From: Apus apus
Lineage: Eukaryota > Chordata > Aves > Apodiformes > Apodidae
NCBI RefSeq assembly: GCF_020740795.1
Contig: NC_067282.1
Location: 164,726,274 to 164,790,273 of the forward strand
Direction: 5' to 3'
Length of the DNA stretch: 64,000 nt
The notes below the pieces were generated by a model. The model worked only from the letters and a program-made list of their open reading frames with translations. It was not told the origin of the DNA and searched no databases. Position 1 is the first letter of the stretch, and each line of letters opens with the position of its first letter. Below, one piece after another: positions 1 through 10,760 of the stretch. The position numbers and the translations under genes were made by a program.

Positions 1-63
1 TGCCCAAAGTCCAAACTATATTTTTTGCAATAAAATGTTAAAACACACCATTAGAACACTTAC

Positions 64-185
64 CTGGTTCCAGCTTTTCTTACTTCATGTCCTGAAATAA
101 TTATTTCTTCTTGGTTTGAAAAAAATAAGCTGACAGACCTCTGACAAGTATATACCGAACCATAACAGTGAGGACTATTATGAAC
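64..185 (-). CDS. OTOGL: OTOGL exon: VWD domain 1, second part
   Basis: A 122-nt exon with acceptor TTCCACTCTTAG and donor ACCAG|GTAAGT. It reads [20 protein letters not shown] and then [20 protein letters not shown], continuing VWD domain 1 without a break from the preceding exon (YTVW-VHNSP). Cysteines at HC and TC sit where D domains form internal disulfides. It ends in phase 2, and the next exon lies beyond the left edge. The first 63 bases of the window are intron. Confidence 0.88.
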
Positions 186-3100
186 CTAAGAGTGGAAAAA
201 TATACACACAATAAGAATAAATGTTTGTTTTCAATAATTTCATTCAATTTTTCATAAATTCATATATGATAATTTGCATTTCTATGCATCAAATACTGAA
301 AGAGCTTTACAAATACATTTTTAAAAGTCACAAAGACATGCAAAACTAGAAGTTCACACTGTCTAATACTACTGAGAAATACAATGACTGTTTACTAGCA
401 CAGAGAACCACAAGATAGTGATGTAAATACTGGATTAAATAGTCAGTTATTTTATGTAGATTAACTTCAGAGACAGTGAGCTAGCTTATAACTGCCAATA
501 GAGGAGTTCATATTTGCACTGAGGAGATACCCCTATTTTTCTGTTTCTAGAGGTCTGATCTGTAAGAGGGACTGCAACCCAATACAAAACCTCAAGATAA
601 TACCAGAGTTCTCCATGAGAACTGAAACTGGCATTGCCTGAACTACCACCTTGCCTTCCTGATGCATCCAGGATTTGCTGAGACTTCAGAGTGAGCACAG
701 TGAGCCACAGTATTGGTTTGAGACACCTATCAGCTTTTCTAGTTTTAGCACAACAATGGAAATACAAGTTTCAGTCAGTCAGAGAAAGATCCACAAAAAT
801 GTGTCTCAAGTATCAGTACTGTATGACTTCCACAGCTGCCCACTATTAGAGAGAGGTGTTAAAACAGATCTCAGATGCAGGCTTCCAGAAATGAAAACTG
901 TGCAACTCCTGTCTCAGCATGTCTACAGTTTTATGGCAGTGAAGTAGATCTCACATTAAAAAAAAATGTATAATCAAAGTTTGGAACAGGCATGATAAGC
1001 CAGCACTCTTTTATAGTTTGGCAAAAAGGAGGCTACCCCCAAAGTCAGACTTCCTTTTGTATTCCCAGCCTTTGCCATGGCAGAGCATGACTCCTCCAGG
1101 AAGGTCCTTGTCCTCAGAGACCACACAGCTTTCATTGGCCAGGGCATGCTCTCAGGAGTTGAAAACTGTGAGTTCAGATTTACTCAGATTTATTCTAGAG
1201 ATGTAGGTCTCCAACTTTCCGTGCATAGGCTCTAACCAATTAACTACTACACAGTTTTGAATTACACTCACATAGTCGGAGTTTTAAGCACATACCTACT
1301 CCAAGGGCTTGAGAAAAACTTCAACAGATTTCATTGATCTCAGTGAGATGTCCTACACTACCATGCTTCAAAAGTATGTGAGCTGACTTTAGACACCGCT
1401 GAGGAGACAGCAGAATGTGTTGTGAACCTTAGATGCCTATCATTACCTAAATTAAAATATAAATAGAATTTAGATAGCTCAAATATTACTCCTATGACTG
1501 TGTGTGCCACCATTCTCTGAGAAGGATGGGAGTTGCATTACCAGTTTACTTGGCAGTGCTGAGAAACTAAATAGATTAGTTATTGAGAAACATTTTGCCA
1601 GGTTAGTAGTGGAGGCTGTAAAAGTAACTAGAGCTATCATCTTTGTAGAAAAGATCTGTTGGTAAACACCCACAATGCTAACACATATTCAAACTGGACT
1701 TCTAAACTGTTACTTAATCCTGGAATTAAAAACTAGTTACTGCTTCTTAGAGTGAAATAAACCAAACCAGGAAAAGCATTAGTTTTCACATGTATAAAGA
1801 TAATTATAATTAAAGACAACATAAATGTTACTAGTATTGACAGATGGTTTTTATGTAAACCTGGCCCAATTCAGAAACATAATCAAGGAAAATCAAAATA
1901 CTTATTTTGTTTTCTTCTCCTTTAGAAAGGTGGATTATTAAAGCCAGAAAGACCATAAAGTGTGGATTTGATGAGGTTCTTGGCTAACCATTGCACAGCC
2001 TATAATCACTGCAGTGCTTCAACACTAATTGTGCCTTTTCTGAGTAAACATTTTCAGTTTTTAACAAAACACATTTGTTCCAGCAATCAAATGGTAGTTT
2101 CTCTCTTTTCACCAGAAATCCACTGAAATCCACTGGAAATTAACTGGAATACACTGAAATAGCTATTCTAGGTTTAAATATAGTCTTGTGCTTTGCTACA
2201 GCATTTTCTGAAAACTCAAAAAATATGATAGCTGCACAAAAAATCCAAAGAATTAAAATTAAGTCATGGAAGGCAGGTGTAACAATATCTGTCTGCATCC
2301 TGAGTGAACAGGAATGGCAGTTTAATGGCAGATTCATCTTCACCAGATGCTATTGTCTGGAGGGAAAGGAGGTCATGTGTTTATAAATGAAAACTGGCCC
2401 TTATAGCAGAAGTAAGCATCTAGGTCTGCCCTTGCCCCTCTGAGGTCTGTGACCACCTGGGCTCCAAATTGGGATCCATCTTGTCCTCTCTCCCTTGCCC
2501 AATCAGCACCAAATCCCAACCATTGTGTAAAAAATAACATAATGACATCATATCCTCTCCCCACAGTAACCAACAGCCCAATAAACAGAGCATCTTCCTT
2601 CAAAGAGAGTATAGGTTTGAACTCTCCCTGACCCAAAGTCATTAACCATGGATACTCAACAATTTGAAGAAATTACTAAAAATACTTCCTTCCATACATA
2701 GGTCAAGATGAAGGCTTATGAGCTGTTAATCTTCTCCACATGACATAGAGGTAATCCAAAATTAGAAGACAAATCCCCAGAGGGGACAAAGTTTTCCATG
2801 GGCCAGAGAGGCAGCTCCCTATAGGGCAGTGATGGCTGCGGATCAGCACCCAGGACACCTGGGTGCCCAGCTATCAGGCAGGTGGTAGCTGTTTGCATTT
2901 TACTCAGCAACACAAGTATTTTTACAATCTGACAGCTGACGTTTTCAAGGTCTGCTTTAAGACCCACTTCTGCTCCCAGAAAGGAGAGATCAGAGATCCT
3001 TTTTAGGATAGGGGGAATAAGAATTGCTATTTTTAATATAATGACTCAATTATCATTTCATCAGTATTTTGAGCTACTGCACATAGGCTTAGACATTTTC

Positions 3101-6100
3101 CAGCACGATAGTTTTATATTTAAGTAAGAAATGCAATGGTTTAATGTATTTATTGTCTCTCTACTTATTTCTCTTACGTTGAAAACTAAGTCCTGTAATA
3201 CAGGAATACTCCATGTGTTATTTCTACTGTATGCTAAAATACTTACCCAAACAGTGTACTGGGGTTCTCGAGTATTGCAGTCTTTTGCAAAAATATAAGA
3301 GCAATTTCCTGGGAAGTAGTAGTAGATGCCATCAAATGTTTCAAAGTGATACTGTCCCCATGATTTGCAAATCCCATCTCGGTCCTTACCAGTGTTAGGC
3401 ACTGGAGAGAACACACAGAGCTTACAATAAGCACAGTAATCAAAAACCAAGAGGTGTCAGAAAGGAAATAAGAGCTTAAAAAGGAAATATATAGCAAGGA
3501 CAAAAGAAAGCCTCATTTCTTCAACTTTATTTAAAGTCAATACATTTTTTTAATCCTTATGTTGTAGTTTTGGTCATGTGTGATCATCATAAGATTTTTA
3601 TTTTCTTTAGTGGATATGTTTTAATTTTAAGTAGAGGTAAGGGATTTAGATCTACTCCAGATCCTGGAAGACAATTCATGTTGATCCCTACACACAGTAG
3701 AGTCCAGAAACTAATGCACTGAAATATTTGGTAATTTTATGTGTAGTAATTTTATTAGAAAAATGCAGTGACCATAAAAAGGCTGGCTAGCTACTGACGT
3801 AATAGACAGTGCTCCATCTGTTGTGGCATCTGTGTATCATTAAAGCCCAAGTGCTAAAATGTGGGTGTTCCTCATGTTGCTCTATATGTACTCCTAACAC
3901 TTATCATTTTAATCCTCTTAGCTACTAGTTGAATGACAGTCCTTCTACAGAGGAATCACAACTATGCTTTTAATGCTATTGTTTTAAAAACCTGCACCTT
4001 CAATCTCACTTGAAGCTGAAACTTGACTCTTTTGGCCCAAAACTTACCAATTTGGCACCTGCTTCCTTGAGCCTGAAATAACTGACAGTCACAGTCACCT
4101 GCCTCTGTGCAGGCTGCTCCATTAAGGCATTCCTGAGGACATGAACCTGTAAGGAAGCACAGCAGCCTTTCAGTAGATAAAGTATTTCACAAACAGACTG
4201 AGATCCACTTTAAATCTGTTTACTGTTAAATCATAAGCAGCTGTATTAACTAAGAAAATTAACTGACAATAATGTCCACTTTCTAACATTTACTTAATTT
4301 TATCCTTTGTGTTCCTTGGTTAAAAAAGAAGCAAGGTTTTCTCTCGTTTGGTTTGAGACTTGTAAACTAACAAAGGAGCAAAAGGTCAACCTCCTCCCAG
4401 CAAACAAAAGGTCAAGTTCCCATGTAAAGAAAGCAAGTCCCAGTCTTGCTGATCTTGAAATACACTGGACACAGATTATTCTAATTCAATAAATTCAGCT
4501 CAACGTATACATACGTTCAGCTCCTCCCTCCTAAGCATTACAGCAAAGGGTACATTCAGCTTATGAACAGGCCAGAATATATAATTTACAGAGTCAAAAC
4601 CAATTATAAATAACCTTCCCCCCATGCTAAAAAAAAATTCAGTTAAAAAGTTATTTCTGCTTAAGCGGTGACTGGAGTCAGAGACTTAAGATTCCATGGG
4701 AATGGCTTGTTTTATGTTATAATTAGTAATTGTTTCCAAACTCAGTTTTATTAAAGGGTCTTATAGTATGTTTGGAAGATAAGACCTCACTGGCACCTAC
4801 TAACCCCTCACTGAGGTGGGTCTAAATTATAGTTTCCCAAAAGTGGAGAAGAAATATAGTCTGAAAGGAAAATTTCATCAGGTTATGCAGATAGTTGCTT
4901 TAATTCTCAGGGAAGGACTAAAACCCTAGATAGAAATGCTTACAATCTTGCTGATGGATATTTTAAAAGCATGGCAAAAATGAGGAAGTAAATGAAATAA
5001 AAAGGCACTTCTACTCCCAGTGAAGCCTTGGTAAAGTTGCTAGTGATATAAAATAGGAATCAAATGGGACCTTTGCAGTAATGCACACACAGAAATTACC
5101 AACTATTAAGACCATCAGCCTTCACTGTGAAAAAGCCCTTCCACACTTAGTTGTTTTTTTTTTTCCATTTAAAAATTGCTTTCCCAATATACACACATAC
5201 TCTGAAAATACTGGCAAAGGAGAAAATACTGCTTACACAGCAGCATTAATGTGGAAAACATCTTTGTTGTTGTTAGAATTGTGAGCTTTAAAGTTACACT
5301 AATTTGTTTATATGGAAAACAAAACAAACAAACAACCAGAAAGCATCTACCCAGGCATACATATTTTCCAAGAAGGATACCAAAGTTCAGTTGCATACAA
5401 TGAATTTTTCTACAAAAAGCTTCTGTAACTTGGACCTGCTTTACATCTGTACAATGTTTCAAGCTCTCCAGGAACAGCTGGACGCTCGTTGCCTGAGCAC
5501 CCCCATCCCTTTGCGTGACCTGTCATATGCTTACTTGCATCCTCTGCCAAGGCCAGAAAAAGTGGCAGAAAAGAAAAATTGCATGGAACTAATTTTTTAT
5601 TTTTAATGAAAATTCGAAGGATTGCCTTAGTTAGCTGTTCAGATTTGGTTGTAAGACATTATTTTGAAAGTACAATTTTAACATGAATTTTCCCTGATTT
5701 AACATAGAGAAAATGAGAAAATGAGACAGAGAAGATTTTTGAAGAGGATAAAATAAGGAGAGCTCCCACAAGCCATGGTAACACAGAAGAGTTGGTAGGA
5801 AGACAGCATTTTCAGGACCACCTCTCCTCCTGCGGGTGAGGAGCACGGTACTGACCTCCCGGCAGACTCCGCGTCAAGGCCCCGTGAAGGTGTGTCCGAG
5901 GAGAGGCAGCTTGAATCTGTCAGAGAAATGTTAAAGCAAAATCAGGGTGTTTGTGCCTTAGGAGTGAGCCACTATGAACCTGAGGCCTTACAGCCTAACA
6001 AACACTGGTTGGGACTTTTAATTCAGAAGAGTGATTTGCAGCTCGGCCAGCACATGGCACAGCTGTGGGCCCTGCAGGAGGGAGCTGCAGCCCATGCCAG

Positions 6101-9100
6101 TGGGGAAGGCGGTGGCTGCAGCAATTGGCACCATAGGGAGGAGAAGCACAGCTTTTGAGGGGGTGGGGAATGATACAGTTGTGCTGTGGGATCACTTCTG
6201 GCCTCCTCTCCATACCCTCCAGTGCCAATGAACCAGCAGGTCTCCACCTGGGAAGTTTTGCATTTACATTTTGATGGACAACTGAGGGGGCAGAGAGCAC
6301 TCCTGCCTTTTCACTTTGGTCAAATACCAGTAGGTGGAGGGCTCAAAGATGCGATATCCCTCCATTTCATCCTCTCCCCTTACTCAGGCTCTGTGCTGCA
6401 CCCTGGTCATCCCACTGTGGCCACTCCAACTTGAGATCCTTCAGAATTGCATTTTGGTTCATCCCAAACAAAAGAGGAGGCAGAACTTCTTGATATGCTT
6501 CCTGTCTTGTTTAGAAACTGGGGAACATCAAACTATAAGGAAATCCTGGATCTGACCCAGTACTCTGCTGCTGCTGCTTGTCACATTGCTTTGTCTCTTC
6601 TTAGAACTGATCCCATTCTAGGCTGAAAGCACTCAGGTTTTTGCCCCCATCAGTCTGATTGGAAAGCTTACAAGGGTGAAGTGCTAGGTAGTTAAATATT
6701 TCTTACATTTATTAATGTCCAGTTTAAATCCTTTTGGTTTATAAAATTTGGCCCTTTTGCTTAAATAGCTCTTCTTCCCTGTGGTTTTTATTCATCCCCT
6801 CTCTGATTTTCTATGGGACAACAGTTACCCTTCTGTGCTTCCTACAAACAGATATGCCAGCCTTCAGCTGCTCAACTAAGCAAAATATATTTTTTAAGTT
6901 GTAAGCTAATTCCGTTCTTCCCTCCTGCCACCGGTCATTCTCCATGTCTGGAGTATGAACTAATGGATCTCAAAGTGAACAGTGCTGTGCAAGGAATAGG
7001 TTAGGTTAAGCCTCACTAAGGCCCCCATACAGTGACTTTAAAACTTTCCTTTTCCAACTGGAAATACATCAGGAGATGCATCCAAGCTGCACAATCTATC
7101 TAAAATCTGCCTGTAATGGACTTCATCAAATCAGGTCCTGGAAGGCCCCCACACCAAAGCTATTCCCGGTCCCCATGGCCTGCTGCTAGCTGGAGAGGAT
7201 CCTTTCCCTCCCTGCACAACAATGCCCATTACCATTTCCCCTGATATTTACTTTGACCCCTTCTCTGCAGGAAAGTGGCTTTTGGCCTTTGCGTTATTTC
7301 AAGGAGGTAGAGAGCCCTTGCTGTGACAGCACTTTCCTCCTGAAGGCCCACATGGGACACTGTCAGTCCTGAGGGCCCATTTCCCTCAGAGGCTCGACTT
7401 GCCTTAGCACAGTGTTTCACACCAGCTACTACTTGATCAAGAGGCACATCTATCTGAAAGGGACTTGCAAAAAATCATCCGTAGTTGGGCTGCAAGCCCC
7501 TTGCAAGACCATGGGGAAGGACCACCTTGGGCTTCCTACCTGCCGCCATCGAAAAGGGTGATAACCCTTGCTTAGGCTCCATAGCCTGAGACATGTACCA
7601 GCAGGTGAATGAGATTCCCTGGTTCACTATTTCAGCACAATATTGCCAGGATAAAGTGCTGAGGCAGGGGTGGGCCGGGCAGTGGGAAGCAGAGCCAGGC
7701 CAAAGCTGCCACTGCAATGTGTGGGACAGAGCCTTGCTGGTGGAGATGCCATGGTGCCCCTCACGAAACATGAGCAGCGTTGTAGGGCTCTCTGTTCACC
7801 CTCACAAAAGACAGAGCTGTCGCAGTCCCATGGTGGGCATCAACCGGCTCCTCAGGGTGGGTTGCCCACCAGGCACTTTGCCTGAATGAAGGCATGAGGC
7901 TATGGGCTCCCGCAGAGGATGAGCAGATAGGGAATGGCTGCTCCTCCTCACTGTCCTCCTGTTACCACAGCCCTTCTCCCCACAAAGGCTCCTTTGTAAG
8001 GACAGCAAAGGCCCAGAGCAGAAAAGGAGGGGAGGGTTTCCCCTCCCACCCGCTTTTGGAGGTATAACCTACCTCAGCTGCTATGAGATCTCTTTTCTGT
8101 CGAGTTGCATTAAACTCATTTCTGGAAGAAAACAAAAAGGATCTTGTATTATCAAAGGTCCCTGGAGCAACCTGAATAAGCAGCTCCCCAGGGAGAAGTG
8201 TTTCTCTCTGATTACCATCACTTTATCAAAGAGGTCTTTCTTGGGTTAACATTTTAAAAGGTGAGGGTTTTTTTAAAAAAATGTTTTCTTCTCGTAGTCT
8301 CATTTTACAGAATTGGGCTGCTCTCTGATCTCTGCTAGGACAGGGAGGTACCTGGAGCTTGTGGGGCAGACACAAATAGGCAAAATAGGCTTACATGACA
8401 GGATACAAAATTGTAAAAGCAGCTTCATATTTATTTGATGCTAAGTGCAAGTGGCTGCAAGTTTCCCCAAAAGTTACTTGAATAATGTGACAGTACTTTT
8501 GATAGGAAGAAATTATTCTCCAGGTGTAGATTACTTGAATTTGTGATTAAGTTTAGAAATAAGGGCATCAAACTATAATACATACTTAGTTTTAACAACA
8601 GTCCAAGACGGCATGTCATTTGATGTGCGTGTTTGTTTGCCAGAGGTATTAGAGGTCATTAAACATGAGAAGCTACATCCGACTGGATGCTCATATTGAA
8701 ATTGATGGCATAGTTCCCATTTAATTCAATGGGATCGGGAACATTCCCTAGTTTGGGTTTTGTTTGGATTTCAGCTTCTACATCAAAACTTGTATTGAAA
8801 ATGTTTGTTTTAAGGCTGTATAGCACTTACTTTTCTGTGCTCCAAATAGAAGTCAGGATTTTATCATGCAATTAAAACTGTAGAAGGATACTCATTTAAT
8901 GTATTTTTCCAGTCATGAAATCATGATCTCATCCTGGTTTCATTCCATTATTCCTCTAAGCTTTCTCAAGACAGTGGAAGAATAATTTTTTTATAGGGGA
9001 CTCCATTTTTCAAACAGAGGACCTGTGCCCTTTATGTAAATTCTTCGAAAAGAGTTGTAAACATTCCAAAAGTGTGTTTTACATCCAATGTATATGCACA

Positions 9101-10419
9101 TGACATTTTACATGTTGAATTCAAGGCTATATTTTACTTTCTAACTTGCACTGCTTCACAATTACTCATTTTTGTTCTGTTTGTAGGACTTGACAAATCA
9201 GGAATAAAAACTTACCTTGAAGTTCTTCTCAAAAGAGAAATCTTGCAACAAGATCCTGTAGGTTAAAAAGTCATCAAGTTAAATGTTTTGCTTTTCTTCT
9301 GCAGTCTTCCTCTGAACTCAGCAAGCAACATTTTGTCAATTTAAAAACAATACTATTGAATTTTGTTTTTTAATGATCCTCAATTTTCCAGAGCATCTTT
9401 ACAGAAACTTTTTTCTTTTTCCAAGGGATGTAGCACCACATGCTTTCCTTCATGAGAGTTTCTTTCTCTCAAGTACTCATCACCTGCAAGTTTCCATTGT
9501 CTCAGTTCTGATACATGCTACCATGAAAAAGAGCAAAGAGTTCATAGTTCTTCAGAAGCTCAGAATAAAACTGATAAAAGAAAAGAGGTGCTCAGAGCTC
9601 TCTGGAATCAAACCTTTAGGGTGGTTACCTATCATAATTTTCAGAATGTTACTTGTAAGCCACAATTTTAAAGCATTTTGAACGCTCTAGTGTCCATGCT
9701 TTAAAAACAAGCAAACAGACAAAGACCAAGCCCCTTCTTTCTCATACTGCTTTAGAAATCCTTGTAATTGCTGCAAAAATAAAAACTATCTACAAGACCC
9801 ATTTGCATTACACAGAAAATAGAATCGATTCTACAAACGGAAGAGTGTTTATTTAGTCTAACGTTCTAAAAATGCTAAAACAAACTGCAGGTACACTCTA
9901 TTCAAACAAAACCATACACCTTTGAAAATCATTAGATGCTTACTCATCTGGAAATAATGGCAAGAAAGCTAAGAAACTTCAATTTTGTTCCTAAATAATT
10001 GTTTTGTAGCAAATCGACAGAAATTTATTTACTTTTTAAAGAGCTAGGGGAGAACTTTGTAGAGTAGGGATGATGGTTGGACTTGGTGATCCCAAGGGTT
10101 TTTTCCAACCTGAATAGTTCTATGATTCTATGATTTTAGCATCTACACCTGTGAGAGAAAAAGGTTATATACAGTTTTTTAATCTGTGTTTGAAAAGTTT
10201 TTTATTTATTAATTCCAGCAAGGGTCAAAAAAAGGGTTTATATAGAAGTAGATAAAGAAGGAGCTGCAATATTACGATATTTAGAAAAATATTTTTTAGA
10301 ATTTAGTATTACTACTACAATGATGAAATAGAGTTCTTACCTTGCAAAGAGGACAGCAGTGAATGAAGCAAGAATATACTCCACAGTATCATTAAACTGA
10401 GCTTTCCCACAATGTTCAT
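64..10419 (-). CDS. OTOGL: Otogelin-like protein gene, 5' part (partial)
   Basis: This is the 5' end of a multi-exon gene for a large secreted, mucin-like glycoprotein; otogelin family members build the acellular gels of the inner ear. Exons read so far, in transcript order: 10419-10341, 9255-9216, 8121-8073, an unresolved exon, 4146-4048, 3401-3247 and 185-64. They encode a signal peptide, a linker with an N-glycosylation sequon (NAT) and an RQKR furin-like site, a six-cysteine EGF-like module, then the start of VWD domain 1. All junctions are GT-AG and phases agree except between 8073 and 4146, where one extra base (modulo 3) is needed. I prefer OTOGL to OTOG because the D domain keeps FPGNCSYIF and YTVWVHNSP; as I remember OTOG, it diverges here. 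That comparison is from memory. The gene continues beyond the left edge in phase 2. Confidence 0.8.
186..3246 (-). other. OTOGL intron within VWD domain 1
   Basis: This 3.06-kb intron is AT-rich and holds no further exon that I can support. Open frames here (for example at 2373-2642 and 2716-2967) have no D-domain motifs or cysteine pattern, and the exons on either side join in phase without them. I see no clear CR1 copy. Confidence 0.6.
3247..3401 (-). CDS. OTOGL: OTOGL exon: start of VWD domain 1
   Basis: A 155-nt exon with acceptor GTGTGTTCTCTCCAG and donor GTTTGG|GTAAGT. It reads [20 protein letters not shown] and continues with [18 protein letters not shown] and [14 protein letters not shown]. 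The C-x-x-W-G-x-(Y/H)-(H/F)-x-T-F-D-G pattern is the hallmark opening of a von Willebrand type D domain, where acidic residues bind calcium. NCS is a possible N-glycosylation site. It ends in phase 0 and joins the next exon at VHNSP. Confidence 0.9.
4048..4146 (-). CDS. OTOGL: OTOGL exon: EGF-like module
   Basis: A 99-nt exon with acceptor GCTTCCTTACAG and donor AAATTG|GTAAGT. It encodes [11 protein letters not shown], then [15 protein letters not shown], six cysteines in the C-x3-C-x5-C ... C-x-C ... C spacing of an EGF-like fold. An EGF-like module just ahead of the first VWD domain is the expected otogelin-family order. The exon begins by completing a codon (two bases) and ends one base into the next, matching the following exon. 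Confidence 0.85.
4147..8072 (-). other. OTOGL intronic region holding an unplaced exon
   Basis: This is 3.9 kb between the RQKR exon and the EGF exon. At least one small coding exon must lie here because the phases do not match (0 versus 1). From about 5.8 to 8.05 kb the DNA is distinctly more GC-rich than the flanking intron and carries many overlapping open frames on both strands. I recognise no protein or repeat family in it. Confidence 0.5.
7540..7585 (-). CDS. OTOGL: Tentative OTOGL exon filling the phase gap
   Basis: The frame requires exon sequence that starts in phase 0 and ends in phase 1 between 8073 and 4146. This 46-nt stretch does so: acceptor ACATGTCTCAG, donor GGCAG|GTAGGAA, reading [15 protein letters not shown] plus one base. 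The pyrimidine tract is weak and no homology is recognised, so this is only one candidate. Others are a 13-nt segment at 7256-7268 (donor GTAAAT) and a 9-nt microexon at 5535-5543, which keeps the phase and therefore could not close the gap alone. Confidence 0.2.
8073..8121 (-). CDS. OTOGL: OTOGL exon 3 with RQKR furin-like site
   Basis: A 49-nt exon with acceptor TTTTGTTTTCTTCCAG and donor GCTGAG|GTAGGT. Completing the codon from exon 2, it reads [17 protein letters not shown] and ends in phase 0. It contains one N-glycosylation sequon (N-A-T) followed directly by R-Q-K-R, the minimal furin recognition pattern. This suggests that a short propeptide is removed in the trans-Golgi. Homology was not checked; support comes from splice sites, open frame and phase. 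Confidence 0.65.
8698..8741. repeat. Degenerate copy of old palindromic repeat core
   Basis: The sequence GGCATAGTTCCCATTTAATT followed by CAATGGGATCGGGAAC resembles the CCCATTGACTTCAATGGG core of an old interspersed repeat I associate with sauropsid genomes. It lies in the intron between OTOGL exons 2 and 3. It is short and decayed; three similar tracts occur elsewhere in the window. Confidence 0.35.
9216..9255 (-). CDS. OTOGL: OTOGL exon 2 (40 nt)
   Basis: A short exon with acceptor TTTAACCTACAG and donor TCAAG|GTAAGT. Joined to exon 1 in phase 1 it reads [13 protein letters not shown] and leaves two bases. It probably lies just after the signal peptide cleavage region. The call rests on good splice sites and on phase agreement with both neighbouring exons, not on recognised homology. 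Confidence 0.6.
10063..10135 (+). mobile_element. CR1 LINE 3' tail fragment
   Basis: This 73-bp piece reads GGATGATGGTTGGACTTGGT, then GATCCCAAGG, CCAACCTGAATAGTTC and TATGATTCTATGATTT. That is the 3' end of an avian CR1 LINE with the octamer-type terminal repeat. It lies in OTOGL intron 1, antisense to the gene. It is a truncated, inactive copy, as is usual for 5'-truncated CR1 insertions. Confidence 0.85.
10341..10419 (-). CDS. OTOGL: OTOGL exon 1: start codon and signal peptide
   Basis: The ATG is at 10419-10417, and the exon encodes 26 residues plus one base. After MNIVGK comes a strongly hydrophobic stretch ([18 protein letters not shown]), a classic signal-peptide core for entry into the ER. 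The donor is CAAG|GTAAGA (GT at 10340-10339) and the exon ends in phase 1. I chose this ATG because it places the hydrophobic core at residues 7-24 and because the reading joins the next exon in frame. The true 5' UTR limit is not visible; a minus-strand TATAAAG lies about 335 bases upstream. Confidence 0.8.
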
Positions 10420-10753
10420 TTCAGTATAACTTAGTGATAGGAAATGTATCCAAATTAACGGCTTTGATTACGATGGCATCTTAGAACTGTGTATCTCTAC
10501 AGTGCATTTAAATCCTTTAAAAGTTAGATAGTCAGGTGCATTATTTGAAATAATGCCATGCAACAAAAGAAAAGAAAAGGAGACATGAAGCTTGGTAGCT
10601 ACATACAGCTCCAGGAGCTTTGCAAGAGTTGCGTACAACTTTCTGGCTGCATGTCTCTCATTAGCAATGCATGGTAACTCCTCAGCAGAGTCTGTATTAG
10701 TTACACTTTCTCTAGACCTGCAAGAATTACTCCCCTGTTGAATTGAATCGGCC

Positions 10754-10760
10754 CTTTATA
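10754..10760 (-). promoter_or_regulatory. Possible OTOGL TATA box
   Basis: On the minus strand the sequence reads TATAAAG, 335 bases upstream of the OTOGL start codon. This would place a start site near 10725 and give a 5' UTR of about 300 bases with no intron. A TATA promoter without a CpG island would suit a tissue-restricted gene. Single short motifs are common by chance, so this is weak. Confidence 0.25.

Noticed and set aside
65-92. A separate 28-nt OTOGL exon starting at 91 (TTATTTCAG acceptor)
   Set aside because: The reading continues open upstream to the TTCCACTCTTAG acceptor at 186 and gives the expected VHNSP...[10 protein letters not shown] sequence, so it is one 122-nt exon.
5892-6158. 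An 88-residue plus-strand open frame and overlapping frames near 6.0-6.3 kb
   Set aside because: No domain, no signal peptide and no splice context. It lies in a GC-richer intronic patch where open frames occur by chance on both strands.
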